A stretch of 64,000 nt of DNA from Nostoc linckia z4 (lineage in GTDB: Bacteria; Cyanobacteriota; Cyanobacteriia; Cyanobacteriales; Nostocaceae): contig NZ_LAHA01000003.1 in the NCBI RefSeq assembly GCF_002608075.1, positions 129,799 through 193,798 on the forward strand, read 5' to 3'. The notes beneath the pieces were generated by a model that made no database searches, was not told where the DNA came from, and saw only the letters and a program-made list of their open reading frames with translations. Made by a program: the position numbers and the translations under genes. Below are positions 35,501-45,182 of the stretch, in pieces; within the stretch, counting starts at the first letter, position 1, and each line of letters begins with the position of its first letter.

Positions 35501-37605
35501 TCTAATAAATAATGTAAATAATCTTCTCGCAATGAAAGAATAATTTTGACATAGGGAATATTTAAACATTCACTAAAAAATTTATAAAATTCTATTCTTT
35601 GTGTGCTAGGACTGCTAACAAAGAAAAATTCTTCAAATTGGTCGAATATCAGAATTATTGTATGATTGCGCTCAGTTGCCAAGCGAATATTTTCAAGCAG
35701 GATATTAGGTGTATAGTCCAGATTAATGGATATTCCTGTGTGTGCTATAGCTTGGTTAATACTGCTTACTAAAACTGTCACCCAATCAGTATAAACAGAT
35801 AAAACAATAGGTATGGGAATGCGTTCGCCGATGGCTTTTCTTCTGAGTGCTGGTACTAAACCAGCTTTGAGAATTGAACTCTTTCCGACACCAGATTGTC
35901 CATAAATTACTGTGAGTTTGTAGTCAGCGCGAGCAATTCTTTCAATTAAGCGATTAACATCCTGTTGTCGTCCAGAAGCAGATATTTCCTGGGCGACTTC
36001 CTCAGGAATAAACGATATTTTATCAGCTTCTAATACTGGGTTAATTTTAGAGCGTTGTGGTTGTAATTGACTAGCACCAACGAAGGCGCGAAAGCCATAT
36101 TGGTGTTCTATTTGAATTTTTTCCCGTTTGAGCTTGAAGGCTTCTGTGTAGTCGTGACGCTCAAAAAAGTAAAGCGATCGCAATTCCTCTAAAATTTCTA
36201 TGTAAAGTGATGGCTGATGTTGCAGTTCGCAAACTACCTTCGCCCATTCCAAGTTATCGATCGCTTCTTCCCACTCGCCTAAATGCCTCTGTGTACGCGC
36301 TAATAATAGAAGATACCAACTTTCTTCTCTTTGGGAAACTTCTGTTGCTGCTTCACAGATAGAAAGTGCTGTATTTGCTAGTTCATGAGCCAATACCCAA
36401 TTTGATTCATAAGCCGCTACATTCGCTAAAAAACCATAATTTTGAGCAATTTGTAAGGCATTTCCATAAATTTTGTGTAGACGTAATGATTTTTGAGCTA
36501 ATTGTTTTAATTCACCCCAAGCTTGTAAACGTTGTAGCATTTCACAAACAGGTGAAATAAATTTCGCAACTAAATCTTCTCTTTCTACTTCTTCTAATAT
36601 TTCTAGGCACTGTTTAAACCATAAAAGAGCATGTTGACAATAGCTACTATCAGCACTGTGATTTAAGTCTGCCATCCGCCGATAACATAGTCCCAGATGA
36701 AATAGTACTATTGCTTGTTTTAGTAAAGGTAAGGAAGATGTAATTTTATTTTCCCGCAAGGTGGGAGATGAAGAGGATGAAGGGGATAAAAGTAATTGTT
36801 CGCTAATTTTCCGGACTTTGCCACTTTCCAACTGTGCTACTCTTCTTGTTTCTTTCTGCCACAATGCTAGGCTTCTTTGATAATTGGCTAAAGCACCATT
36901 AATTTGATCGTTAGCATATTTATCTCGCCCTAAAACAAACTCTAGACTCGCTTCTAATCCTGGTGTTAATTGAATACCATACAAGCGCAGCAAATCGTTA
37001 CGCGCTGATTCTATTTCGTGGCGATGTTGGGATTTGGGATCTAAATGTAGAGAAGCATTAGATAAAAATGTTTCAGCACCTGCTTCTAAAACTTTGGCAA
37101 ATAAAGATTCTGCTTCTTGATTAATTAAAGCAATTAAATCTGTTTTTGCCATTTCAAACTTAATAGTGGTTGCAGCCCAGCTTTTGAAATCAGGGGCTAA
37201 TCTGGAAAGCAATGATGCTACTTCATCTTGTAGCCACAATACTACTGGGAATGGAAAAGTTGCAGCATAGATATCTCGTGCTTGGTTGATGCCTGTAAGT
37301 AAGTTTTCTAGGTCGATAATTGACTCAATACCAAAAATCATGACAGCTGATGGCAAAGAGTCTGTGACAACCACGGGATTATCCAGAAATAATTCTGAAA
37401 TTATTGTGTTGTGTAAGGAAGTAGTTGATGGATTGAGAAAGATTTCTCTAATATTGATGTCTTGAGTCAGGGAGCGAATATTTTCTAACATTTGCTCCCG
37501 TAGCTGCCCGTAATTACACCGGACTAAAATCAAAGCAAATTGACCCTCAGAAAGGGCGATCGCTCTAATCAGTCTTTGCAAAGTATGTTGATTTTCTTTG
37601 GTCAT
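32575..37605 (-). CDS. STAND NTPase with 14 WD40 repeats
   Basis: A 1,676-residue protein. Residues 1-520: an N-terminal region followed by TPR-like helices (ALVVLFHLGLCYRR-type, YGFLANVAAYESNWVLAHEL and others). About 540-900: an nSTAND1-type NTPase with Walker A YGQSGVGKSS, Walker B IILIFDQFEEFF and sensor LSLREDYLHYLL. Next comes a membrane-spanning or hydrophobic stretch (IAGVVLSIMGGTIAALWW), and last 14 WD40 repeats (for example GHTDIVWGIAFSPDGQLLAS), enough for two seven-bladed propellers. These are signal-transducing NTPases comparable to NLR immune receptors. The ATG at 37605 is preferred to an upstream frame coded by heptameric repeats. The ATPase gene at 37714 lies upstream in the same orientation. 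Confidence 0.88.
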   Translation of the reverse strand: MTKENQHTLQRLIRAIALSEGQFALILVRCNYGQLREQMLENIRSLTQDINIREIFLNPSTTSLHNTIISELFLDNPVVVTDSLPSAVMIFGIESIIDLENLLTGINQARDIYAATFPFPVVLWLQDEVASLLSRLAPDFKSWAATTIKFEMAKTDLIALINQEAESLFAKVLEAGAETFLSNASLHLDPKSQHRHEIESARNDLLRLYGIQLTPGLEASLEFVLGRDKYANDQINGALANYQRSLALWQKETRRVAQLESGKVRKISEQLLLSPSSSSSPTLRENKITSSLPLLKQAIVLFHLGLCYRRMADLNHSADSSYCQHALLWFKQCLEILEEVEREDLVAKFISPVCEMLQRLQAWGELKQLAQKSLRLHKIYGNALQIAQNYGFLANVAAYESNWVLAHELANTALSICEAATEVSQREESWYLLLLARTQRHLGEWEEAIDNLEWAKVVCELQHQPSLYIEILEELRSLYFFERHDYTEAFKLKREKIQIEHQYGFRAFVGASQLQPQRSKINPVLEADKISFIPEEVAQEISASGRQQDVNRLIERIARADYKLTVIYGQSGVGKSSILKAGLVPALRRKAIGERIPIPIVLSVYTDWVTVLVSSINQAIAHTGISINLDYTPNILLENIRLATERNHTIILIFDQFEEFFFVSSPSTQRIEFYKFFSECLNIPYVKIILSLREDYLHYLLEFERLSQKNTTEIYDLGVINQNILDKDIRYYLGKFSRQDAKAIIYSLTQRSHYELSDELINRLVEDLTGELDEVHPIELQIVGAQLEIENITTLAQYKLCGGWTKLVERWLGEVIKDCGQENEKLSWKLLFELTDEKGTRPLKTKGDLAAALANNQDIDTISNFNRVGELILEILVGSGLVLRVREELGDRYQLVHDYLVEPIRQKNNYGIAAELEKIKLEKKKAEVAQKLSQQQLNLILQRRLKEARIAGVVLSIMGGTIAALWWQADIQKRAAISQTLRAERSETNLKISAIAAASEALFASNKEFDALLESLRAWRRLEKADFVQPDTRMRVITALQQAVYGVTEVNRLEGHTDIVWGIAFSPDGQLLASGSRDRTVKLWRPNGTLLQTLKGHNDAITAVSFSPDGKTLASASLDKTVQIWRQNPITGEFYPQPYKTLKTHGDWVYSVNFSPDGELLATASKDATIKLWHKDGSLVKILRGHDGWVNWVNFSPDGQFLASASDDKTVKIWRRDGSLLRTLQGHQQGVTVVAFSPDGKLLASGGRDKTVRLWRREENNSAINFVLYKTLHHHSDTVWSLSFSFDGQKLASGSEDNTINLWSITGSLLKTFKGHNDGVASVAFSPDNKLLASGSFDKNIKLWSLDAPTPSILQGHKNRVLSVAWSPNGQMLASGSSDRTVKLWQRDTTSGEVKTRLYKTLVGHTDKVPSVSFDPRGEMLASGSYDKTVKLWRLDGTSIATLYGHSDSVMSVNFSPDGEFLASASKDKTIKIWNRQGKLLKTLVGHHGWVNSVSFSPDNQFLASASDDQTVKLWRRDGTLLKTFSPHDSWVLSVSFSPTDELLASASWDNTVKLWRRDGTLLKTLLKGYSDSVNAVSFSPNGKLLAAASWDGTVKLWSREGKLIKSLNGHHAPVLSVSFSPDGQTLASASNDNTIILWNLNLHDLVARGCQWVDDYLKHNRNIEQRDRHICDGIL

Positions 37606-37607
37606 TG

Positions 37608-37645
37608 GGTATGGGGCATTGGGCATTGGGCATTGGGCATTGGGG
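37608..37645. repeat. Heptameric tandem repeat (CATTGGG) at the WD40 gene start
   Basis: Five tandem GGGCATT/CATTGGG units directly upstream of the start codon at 37605. Same family as 1-35. An alternative start would translate it as MPNAPYP, so the array lies in the ribosome-binding region. Confidence 0.75.
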
Positions 37646-37713
37646 GATGAGGAAGATGAGGGACAAAGCTGCTCAGTCCCCAGTCACCAGTCAACCCTAT
37701 TTTCAAGCCAGTG

Positions 37714-39045
37714 TTATTGGTTTTGTTGCCAAGCCAAAACTTTTTCTGTTTCTGCTAAGGCTGGACTGATACCAAACCAGCGCCCCACAGGATCGCGATA
37801 TTCAAACAGATACATGCTTCGTAGTAAGCTTTGGTAGTCAGACTCGCCTTTAACTCTCTGCTGTTGTACTACTTCAAACAATAATTCCCATTGGGATTCA
37901 TCAATAGCTAATAGCAAATCATCACGGTAGTCTTTAATCACAGCTTCTAAGCAGTCGCTAGAAAACGGCGGATCTTGTCGTTGCAGACAGCTATAAAGTA
38001 AACCCAATAAGTTACGAATGTGGCCGCCGCTAACGCGACATAAGCGATCCAAGGTTTGGGAGTTATCGAATAATTCTGTAATGAGTGAGAGTCTTGTATC
38101 TAAAGGAACCTCTGGAAAAGCCCTGGCTAAGACTAACTGGCGTACCAATGACATCCCTGGTTCATAATCACTACCATCTCTTTGTCGCAGCAGCACCATC
38201 GGTAATACTTTGGGGGCAATCCCTCCCCCCAAGCGATTTTTCAGTGTCTCGTACTCATTAGAAAAAATTAGTGCTAGGGGAATTGTGTAAACTAGGTGGC
38301 ATTTGAGTCGGCGTAACTGTTCGCCTCGGTCGATAAATAGGTACTCTGGTTGCGATCGCCCTGATGCTAAGGGACGCATATCCACTCGATCTAAGTTATC
38401 TACAATCACTACCAGTCCTTTTTGACCGCGCAGTTTGAGCTGATTAACAGCTTTTTCTAAAATTTCTTCGTTAATCGCTTGCAAAATACTGTTGGTGCGT
38501 GGTTCGAGATATTGCCTCAGTTGATTACGCAGCTGATTGCTATCTTTGGTTTTGGCGGTAATTTTAGCAATTCCTAAGGACAACTCTGCTTCTGCTGAAA
38601 TTTCTATGGGACTTTGCAAAAAATCGCCTACTTCTTTAAACAAATTGCTAAAGTAACCAGGTTTGAGTTTGATACCAATCCCTTCTAAACTAATACTGAC
38701 TTGACGCGCTACACTCAGCAAAATATCGCTGACATCAATATCCGCCATGTCTAAATCTTGACTGGACTCAAAATAAACTACATGAAATCCCGCCAATTCT
38801 AGTTCTGTTTTCAGGCGCTGCAACTCTGTGGATTTACCGCAGCCAATGTGACCAGTAAATAACTGGCAGGTTGGCTCGTCAGGGGAAATACGACAGATTG
38901 TCCGTTGCAATTCTTCTACAATCTTGCAACCACGTACATCAGCAAAATCTATGTAATACTGCCGATCTAGCACGTTACTTACATTTAATGTGTAGCTAGG
39001 ATTACATGCTTTATAAAAACGTGACAAATTTAATGTCATTCTCAT
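37714..39045 (-). CDS. P-loop ATPase upstream of the WD40 STAND protein
   Basis: A 443-residue soluble ATPase. Walker A is GHIGCGKST at residues of about 64-72, Walker B is GLVVIVDNLDRVD around residues 209-221, followed by a sensor-like CHLVYTIPLALIFS. The C-terminal part is helical (winged-helix-like; GGHIRNLLGLLYSCLQ). It resembles ATPases of the KAP or Orc/STAND type found in cyanobacterial signalling and defence loci. The partner WD40 STAND gene starts 108 bases downstream in the same direction, with the heptameric array between. Two ATG codons (39045, 39039) are possible starts. Confidence 0.8.
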   Translation of the reverse strand: MRMTLNLSRFYKACNPSYTLNVSNVLDRQYYIDFADVRGCKIVEELQRTICRISPDEPTCQLFTGHIGCGKSTELQRLKTELELAGFHVVYFESSQDLDMADIDVSDILLSVARQVSISLEGIGIKLKPGYFSNLFKEVGDFLQSPIEISAEAELSLGIAKITAKTKDSNQLRNQLRQYLEPRTNSILQAINEEILEKAVNQLKLRGQKGLVVIVDNLDRVDMRPLASGRSQPEYLFIDRGEQLRRLKCHLVYTIPLALIFSNEYETLKNRLGGGIAPKVLPMVLLRQRDGSDYEPGMSLVRQLVLARAFPEVPLDTRLSLITELFDNSQTLDRLCRVSGGHIRNLLGLLYSCLQRQDPPFSSDCLEAVIKDYRDDLLLAIDESQWELLFEVVQQQRVKGESDYQSLLRSMYLFEYRDPVGRWFGISPALAETEKVLAWQQNQ

Positions 39046-40023
39046 GTATGTTGAGGTCTATTTCAGAGAAAACAGTGTTGGGAGAACAGGAAACAGGGAA
39101 ACCCATACGCCATAGCGTGGGATTATGACAAGGACGCCGTTTTTCCTCGCGCTTTGCGTCTGATAAAAACGTCTTTTTTAAATTGGGCTTTAGACCCAGA
39201 ACTAAAGTTTTCGATCGCTGTTTCCTGTTCCCTCTTAAGAGTTCCCTACTCGAAGGGGTTTGTGATGTGTGTGTAGATGCAATTAAATTTGTATTTTTTA
39301 TACAAGTAATCTCTAGCCTACATTTAGGCACACGCTTAGTTTGCAAGTTGGTAGTGTCTTGCAACAGACAGTACTCCTAGCGAGCCTACACCGAGTAACT
39401 GTGAGTATATGGTAGAGATTTAATTGACCCTAATAACGCTAAGCATATCTGTCCTTTTTACACCTGCTATTGAGGTTTTGACAATCTCTAGCTTTGGCTT
39501 GAACAAAAAGAAAAAAAGTGGCAGGTAAACTGTTTGAGATCGCGGGTTTTCCCTGATGCCTTTGTCCTCTTGGTTTGCTTAGCACAAATGTTAATCCTAA
39601 ACTTAACAAGTCGCAAAAACTACTAGACTAGATGATTTTCAGTTTGTATAGCTCATGAGGTAGGACTGGTATTAATTATAGCAATGTATACATAAATCTA
39701 GTAAATTTTCATCTATCATTTCACATTGTATTTGTCAATAAAACAAAATTTTAAATATTTCAATTAATATTTCGTAATCATTGAGAGAAGAAAGTTAGAT
39801 GAAAACTTGTCAAAAAGACTACAGTCAGTTCAAAATGGACACCGGAAACTTTAATAACCACTAATGACTAGCGCCACGATTTTTGTTTAGTTACTGTAAA
39901 GTGTTACTAAAAATAAAAAAAGTCTTGAGGAGTACGGCTAACAGATGCCGACAGTGTTTACTGAAATTAATTAATGATACAAATACGTCAAGGATTTTGG
40001 ACTGCAAGGAAAAAGGGGTTTGA
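39046..40023. other. Long intergenic region between the ATPase gene and ftsQ
   Basis: 978 bases with divergent promoters. The short frames at 39011-39364 and 39183-39380 have no family resemblance. A TTTAGACCCAGAACTAAAG fragment near 39188 recalls dispersed palindromes. I see no RNA gene. Confidence 0.45.
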
Positions 40024-40878
40024 ATGGCTGGCATAATATCAGTTTCCCGCACGGATCTAGCCCAGCGTCGTAAAAAATTACGTCGGCAAAGGCAGATGAA
40101 AATTATTCAGGCGATTTGGCGAACCATTGCCATTACCAGTTTGGCCAGTGGATTGCTGTGGGTGGCAGTCCAACCAATGTGGATGCTCAAAGCTTCTAAG
40201 CAAATAGTGATGAAATCAGGCAATAAATTACTGTCGGATGAAACAACTCGATCGCTATTGGTGCTGTCTTACCCCCAGTCATTGTGGCGAATTGAACCGT
40301 CGGCCATCGCCAATTCCTTGAAGCAACAACCAACTATTGCCAATGCCACCGTTAGACGCCGCCTATTTCCTCCTGGGTTGATTGTTGACATCCAAGAACG
40401 AGTACCTGTGGCGGTGACTCAAACACCAACAGTCCAAAATCAAAGCACTAGTAACAAAAAAGTCACAATTGGCTTACTAGATGCAAGTGGAGTTTGGATA
40501 CCCTTAGAAAAATATACATCACTCAACCCCACCAGAAAATTACCCAATCTCAGAGTTATTGGATTGCCAAAACAATACTGCCTCTATTGGAATCAAATTC
40601 ATCAAGCTATCAGTCAAAGCCTGGTGAAAGTGATGGAAATTGATTGCCAAAATCCAACGAATTTAATTTTAAAAACAGAATTAGGAAACGTGCATCTTGG
40701 CACTCCAGGGCCGCAATTATCAGAACAAATCAAGGTACTAGCTCAAATGCGCCACATAACAGCAAAACTCAATTCTGGCGAAATAGAGTATATTGATTTG
40801 AAAAATCCCGAATTACCATTAGTACAAATGAACCAAAAAAATTCCAAATTAACTCCCAAAATCCCTGGAAACATTTAG
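40024..40878 (+). CDS. ftsQ: Cell division protein FtsQ
   Basis: A 284-residue bitopic divisome protein. It has a basic cytoplasmic N terminus (RRKKLRRQRQMK), one membrane segment (TIAITSLASGLLWVAVQPMW), a POTRA region (KSGNKLLSDETTRSLLVLSY and ANATVRRRLFPPGLIVDIQE) and a periplasmic beta domain (HLGTPGPQLSEQIKVLAQM, then IEYIDLKNPELPLV). FtsQ links early and late septal proteins; in filamentous cyanobacteria it is in a cluster with ftsZ. Here ftsZ is the next gene on the same strand but 1.07 kb away, and no mur genes are seen upstream. Confidence 0.9.
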   Translation: MAGIISVSRTDLAQRRKKLRRQRQMKIIQAIWRTIAITSLASGLLWVAVQPMWMLKASKQIVMKSGNKLLSDETTRSLLVLSYPQSLWRIEPSAIANSLKQQPTIANATVRRRLFPPGLIVDIQERVPVAVTQTPTVQNQSTSNKKVTIGLLDASGVWIPLEKYTSLNPTRKLPNLRVIGLPKQYCLYWNQIHQAISQSLVKVMEIDCQNPTNLILKTELGNVHLGTPGPQLSEQIKVLAQMRHITAKLNSGEIEYIDLKNPELPLVQMNQKNSKLTPKIPGNI

Positions 40879-41945
40879 ACTGTCTGATATGTTCAGCGCT
40901 CTTAGTAAATTAAGAAGCTTTATGCTGATAAATATATTTATTATTTTTAGCTTTCTCGCAAACCGCAGGAAAATCGGCATTAACTTCTAATTAAAATGAA
41001 AAGACCGATCGTAAAATCTCCATTGTGAGTCAAAAAGCCCGTAGTTGCGCTCCTAATATCTATGTAGTGGGGTGCAAGATGCCAGACAATCTAGTGATGA
41101 CATCTAGCGTGCAAACACTTTCTGCCATACATTCTGCAACTAAACCCAGTGCAAAAAGCAGAAAAATGTTTGAGTTTTCCATTAAAATCTGACTCACAAG
41201 CAGAGAACAATCTCTGAAAATGGTTGAGGCCGCTATGAAAGTGCAAAGCCGAGAATGCTCTGACTTTAGTCTTTTTAAGACACTTTGGAACTGGCCAAAC
41301 AGGGTGTAGCAAGAGAGATTTCGATCTTTTGTTGTCGGTGCAACTCACATAGTCTCTTATACTAGACTATTGCTACAACAAAGTGTCCATTAAGACTCCC
41401 CAAATAACAAATTAATCAGGTATAGTCTGACAAGCAAATTATTCCTTACTTCCATCTCTAGGATAAGTAAGTATCATGTAAATTTTGTGTCTTAAATTGC
41501 AATCATCCCCAATGGTGAAATCTATTAACAATATTATTAAGGCAAAAAAAATCCAATGTAGTGTGTGCTTACAAGTTATGCCATCTACGGAGGAAAATGA
41601 ACAGATTAATATCTGGTTGAAGTTATACAGAAGGCTTTTAGATACATGTAGGTATTGCAATGTATTCAACATTATGCAGAAATTATTGTTGTTCAGACAT
41701 ATCTGTAGTAGTGTGGCTATATTTGACTACGTAAGATGGAATTCTACTTCTGTAGAATTTGTTGTGCCATCGCCTATTTTAAAAGCGTACCCCAGAGTAA
41801 ATTTTCGCACAACGAATTCTGTTAGGCTTGGCAGTAGTGAAAACAATAAAAAACACTGCCACAATGTTATGGCAGTGTCAAACTATAGTTGACTCTTAGT
41901 TGAATAACACCCCAAAAAGTCGTTTATCTACCTCTCACAAATCCA
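40879..41945. other. Long ftsQ-ftsZ intergenic region (ftsZ leader)
   Basis: 1,067 bases. Frames at 41091-41348, 41439-41672 and 41485-41892 have no recognisable domains and irregular composition, so I regard them as non-coding. The ftsZ promoters and leader are expected here; one clear hairpin lies at 41853-41878. Confidence 0.55.
41853..41878 (+). promoter_or_regulatory. Hairpin in the ftsZ upstream region
   Basis: ACACTGCCA and TGGCAGTGT are perfect 9-base arms with an 8-base loop, 67 bases before the ftsZ ATG. No T-run follows, so it is more likely an operator or leader structure than a terminator. Confidence 0.5.
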
Positions 41946-43247
41946 ATGACACTTGATAATAACCAAGGACTTACCTATAAAGATTCCCAATCTACCGGAC
42001 AGCCCGGTTTCTCTTTGGCAGTTAACTCCACCAATCCCTTTAACTCTGGGTTGAACTTCGGACAAAATCACGATAATAAGAAGATTTCTCCTGAAAACAG
42101 CCGCATTGGGGAAATTGTCCCCGGTCGGGTTGCCAATATTAAAGTAATTGGTGTCGGTGGTGGTGGTGGTAATGCTGTTAATCGGATGATCGAGTCTGAT
42201 GTCTCTGGTGTAGAGTTTTGGTCAATTAATACTGATGCTCAAGCCCTAACTCTAGCTGGCGCTCCTAGTCGATTACAAATTGGACAGAAGCTGACACGGG
42301 GTTTGGGAGCAGGTGGTAATCCTGCCATTGGTCAAAAGGCGGCTGAGGAATCACGAGATGAAATTGCCACGGCTTTAGAGGGTGCAGACCTAGTATTTAT
42401 CACTGCTGGTATGGGAGGTGGTACTGGAACAGGTGCAGCTCCCATTGTGGCCGAAGTAGCCAAAGAAATGGGCGCTCTGACTGTTGGCGTGGTTACACGT
42501 CCATTTGTTTTTGAGGGACGCCGCCGCACCAGCCAAGCAGAACAAGGTATTGAAGGACTAAAAAGTAGGGTAGATACGCTGATTATTATCCCCAATAACA
42601 AACTCCTGGAAGTGATCCCGGAACAAACCCCGGTACAAGAAGCTTTTCGTTATGCAGATGATGTGCTGCGTCAAGGGGTGCAAGGTATTTCTGATATCAT
42701 CACGATCCCCGGATTGGTAAACGTTGACTTTGCGGATGTACGAGCTGTAATGGCAGATGCAGGATCGGCATTGATGGGAATCGGTGTTAGCTCTGGAAAA
42801 TCTAGAGCCAGAGAAGCGGCGATCGCAGCTATTTCCTCTCCTTTGCTAGAATGCTCCATTGAAGGCGCTAGAGGTGTAGTCTTTAATATTACTGGTGGTA
42901 CTGACTTGACTTTGCATGAAGTGAACGCTGCCGCAGAAGCAATCTATGAAGTAGTCGATCCCAACGCTAATATTATTTTTGGCGCTGTCATTGATGACAG
43001 ACTCCAAGGCGAGGTCAGAATTACTGTGATTGCTACTGGGTTTACAGGTGAAGTACAAACAGCACCACAACAAAGCGTGGCTAATGTTCGGGTAGCACCC
43101 AATACTCCCAAGCGACCAACAACACAACAACCCACAATTAATCCTCCAACTCCAACTCCAGGCCCTACTCCCATTCCAGAACCAAAAGAAAAACTGGGAC
43201 TAGACATACCTGATTTTCTGAAAAACCGACGTACACCACGGAATTAA
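41946..43247 (+). CDS. ftsZ: Cell division protein FtsZ
   Basis: A 433-residue tubulin-like GTPase forming the Z ring at the division site. Motifs: [18 protein letters not shown], the tubulin signature [32 protein letters not shown], and the T7 loop region [19 protein letters not shown]. The N-terminal extension of about 60 residues is typical of heterocystous cyanobacteria. The Pro-rich linker ([13 protein letters not shown]) and the C-terminal peptide [11 protein letters not shown], which binds partners such as SepF/FtsA-like anchors, are intact. No strong ribosome site is seen at the ATG at 41946. Confidence 0.97.
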   Translation: MTLDNNQGLTYKDSQSTGQPGFSLAVNSTNPFNSGLNFGQNHDNKKISPENSRIGEIVPGRVANIKVIGVGGGGGNAVNRMIESDVSGVEFWSINTDAQALTLAGAPSRLQIGQKLTRGLGAGGNPAIGQKAAEESRDEIATALEGADLVFITAGMGGGTGTGAAPIVAEVAKEMGALTVGVVTRPFVFEGRRRTSQAEQGIEGLKSRVDTLIIIPNNKLLEVIPEQTPVQEAFRYADDVLRQGVQGISDIITIPGLVNVDFADVRAVMADAGSALMGIGVSSGKSRAREAAIAAISSPLLECSIEGARGVVFNITGGTDLTLHEVNAAAEAIYEVVDPNANIIFGAVIDDRLQGEVRITVIATGFTGEVQTAPQQSVANVRVAPNTPKRPTTQQPTINPPTPTPGPTPIPEPKEKLGLDIPDFLKNRRTPRN

Positions 43248-43734
43248 GAAATTTTGGATTTGAGATTAACTTCATAGTCTTAGACCAGGCTGAGTGTTGT
43301 ATAAAATCTGCTAGTTTCAGGGTTTTACCAAAGGTAGGGGTAAGCAATACGTTGCCATCCCTAATATTGCTAATTGGTAGAAAAATTTCTCAACGCTACT
43401 TACAAAATCAACTTGGGCAGGAATCCACTGATTTCCATGTCTAGCTGTGCTTTTGTCAAAAAAGCAGAACGACCCGCTCGACTCAGGATGTGTATGTAGA
43501 CCTTGCTCCTTGTAGATATGGCTACATCTATGATTGTAATTTATTTAACTCAAGAAATATGTTTACTTAATTTTATACCAACTGAAAGAAACAATGCAAC
43601 AGATACATGCTGCCAAACCCTTGTTATGTCGCCTTTCTTAATACGCCAATTTTGATTTGGTATTAAGTAGCGTGAAAAAATTATGCAAGTGTCCTAACTC
43701 AGTATATTTGCTAAGAATAGGACACAAATAAAAA
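43248..43734. other. Convergent intergenic region between ftsZ and gshB
   Basis: 487 bases with no gene, RNA or clear repeat recognised. Confidence 0.45.
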
Positions 43735-44709
43735 TTATTTTTTAATTTTTAAAATTTCTTCAATCCATTGAATCACCTGATGAGCCAGACGAGTACCATC
43801 TAAGCGGTCAATCTCACGAATACCAGTGGGGCTGGTGACGTTAACTTCAGTCAGGTAGCCACCGATAACATCAATACCCACAAAAATTAAGCCTTCTTGG
43901 CGTAAACGTTCAGCTATTTGGGTGCAGATTTCATGCTCTCTTGGAGTAATTTCGGTTTGGGCAACTGTACCACCAGTGGCCATATTATTGCGAAAGTCAG
44001 TGCCACTGGAAAGGCGATTCAGGGCACCTATGGGTTCGCCATTGAGTAAGATAATTCGTTTATCTCCTTCCTTTGCCTGTGGTAGATAAGTCTGCACCAT
44101 CACTGGTACTTTACCTTGGAGAGTACTGAGTTCGATAATGGAGTTGAAATTGCGATCGCTTGATTGCAAAATCAAAATTCCTTCCCCAGCTTTGTTACCC
44201 AATGGTTTGAGAACCGCAGTCCCCTTTGCTGCCACAAATTCTCTAATAAACTGCTTATCAGCACTAACAATGGTTTCTGGAATTGCTTTGGTAAACTGGA
44301 GGGCGTACATTTTTTCATTAGCCCCTCGAATACCGCTAGGACTATTAATCACCAAAGTTTGATTTTGGTCAATGTAATCGAGAATATAGGTAGCGTACAG
44401 GTAGGAATCATTGACCGGTGGATCTGTCCGCATGAATACGGCATCCATTGTTTCTAAGGAAGCGAAAAAGCGTTGGCTCAACTTATACCAAGGATTCGCT
44501 GCTATCCAGCGTCCCTCATCCAATTCCACCGGTACAAGTTCGACTTGCTGTAGGACAGCCCAAGCTTTGCTCCCGACCACACTCAACAGATTTGTCTGAG
44601 TCACCCAAACTTCGTGTCCCAGGATTTGCGCTGCTTCCATCAGGGCAACGCTAGTATCATGACACGGGTCAAGCTGATGGATGGGATCAATGATAAAAGC
44701 CAGTTTCAC
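43735..44709 (-). CDS. gshB: Glutathione synthetase
   Basis: A 324-residue ATP-grasp ligase adding glycine to gamma-glutamylcysteine. Motifs: FIIDPIHQLDPCHDTSVALM at the N terminus, AVFMRTDPPVNDSYLYATYI, KPLGNKAGEGILIL, the ATP-binding EGDKRIILLNGEPIGALNR and the metal-binding VTSPTGIREIDRL with Asn-Val-Thr-Ser. The GTG at 44709 (VKLAFIIDP) is preferred to the GTG at 44727 because GAGG lies 8 bases upstream and homologues begin there. It follows grxC by 200 bases on the same strand, a conserved cyanobacterial pair for redox defence. Confidence 0.94.
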   Translation of the reverse strand: MKLAFIIDPIHQLDPCHDTSVALMEAAQILGHEVWVTQTNLLSVVGSKAWAVLQQVELVPVELDEGRWIAANPWYKLSQRFFASLETMDAVFMRTDPPVNDSYLYATYILDYIDQNQTLVINSPSGIRGANEKMYALQFTKAIPETIVSADKQFIREFVAAKGTAVLKPLGNKAGEGILILQSSDRNFNSIIELSTLQGKVPVMVQTYLPQAKEGDKRIILLNGEPIGALNRLSSGTDFRNNMATGGTVAQTEITPREHEICTQIAERLRQEGLIFVGIDVIGGYLTEVNVTSPTGIREIDRLDGTRLAHQVIQWIEEILKIKK

Positions 44710-44909
44710 GCTGTCTGCCTCAATCACCAGAAAATTAAATGGTTATTCAACTATTATCTCCTGATGTTCTCACCAATTGATGTATGGGCATAGCTTAGAA
44801 CCTAATATTTTAATAGACAGCGCTTTTGCACTGCCTTACTTTTCGAGAATTGTAGCGACTGCCGTGTATGTCCAGCGGCTTGTCGCCAGAAAGAGCGATA
44901 TTTTTTGAA

Positions 44910-45182
44910 CTAAACGCTATTGCTAGAAGTTAGTAGTTCGTCTAGCTTACCTTGATTATCTAAAGCGTGGATATCATCACAACCACCAACATGCTCGTCA
45001 TTGATGAAAATTTGCGGTAAAGAACGGCGTCCATTTGCTCTTTGAGCCATTTTATTTCTGGCTGCCTCATCTCCGTCAATGCTGTATTCGATAAATTCAA
45101 CTCCCTTGTTTCTCAGCAGATTTTTAGCACGGATGCAAAATGGGCAAGTCCTCCAAGTGTAAATTTCTACTTTTGCAGCCAT
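44910..45182 (-). CDS. grxC: Glutaredoxin 3
   Basis: A 90-residue dithiol glutaredoxin. It has the active site TCPFC at residues 13-17, the glutathione-binding segment SLPQIFINDEHVGGCDD with cis-Pro, and a C-terminal helix (ALDNQGKLDELL). It reduces disulfides and protects thiols using glutathione made by the adjacent gshB product. Length is normal. The upstream AT-rich stretch should contain the promoter of a grxC-gshB operon. Confidence 0.95.
   Translation of the reverse strand: MAAKVEIYTWRTCPFCIRAKNLLRNKGVEFIEYSIDGDEAARNKMAQRANGRRSLPQIFINDEHVGGCDDIHALDNQGKLDELLTSSNSV

Noticed and set aside
39011..39380. Short frames upstream of the ATPase gene
   Set aside because: Low-complexity and overlapping on opposite strands, with no family resemblance.
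41091..41892. Several frames between ftsQ and ftsZ
   Set aside because: Irregular composition, no ribosome sites and no recognisable domain.
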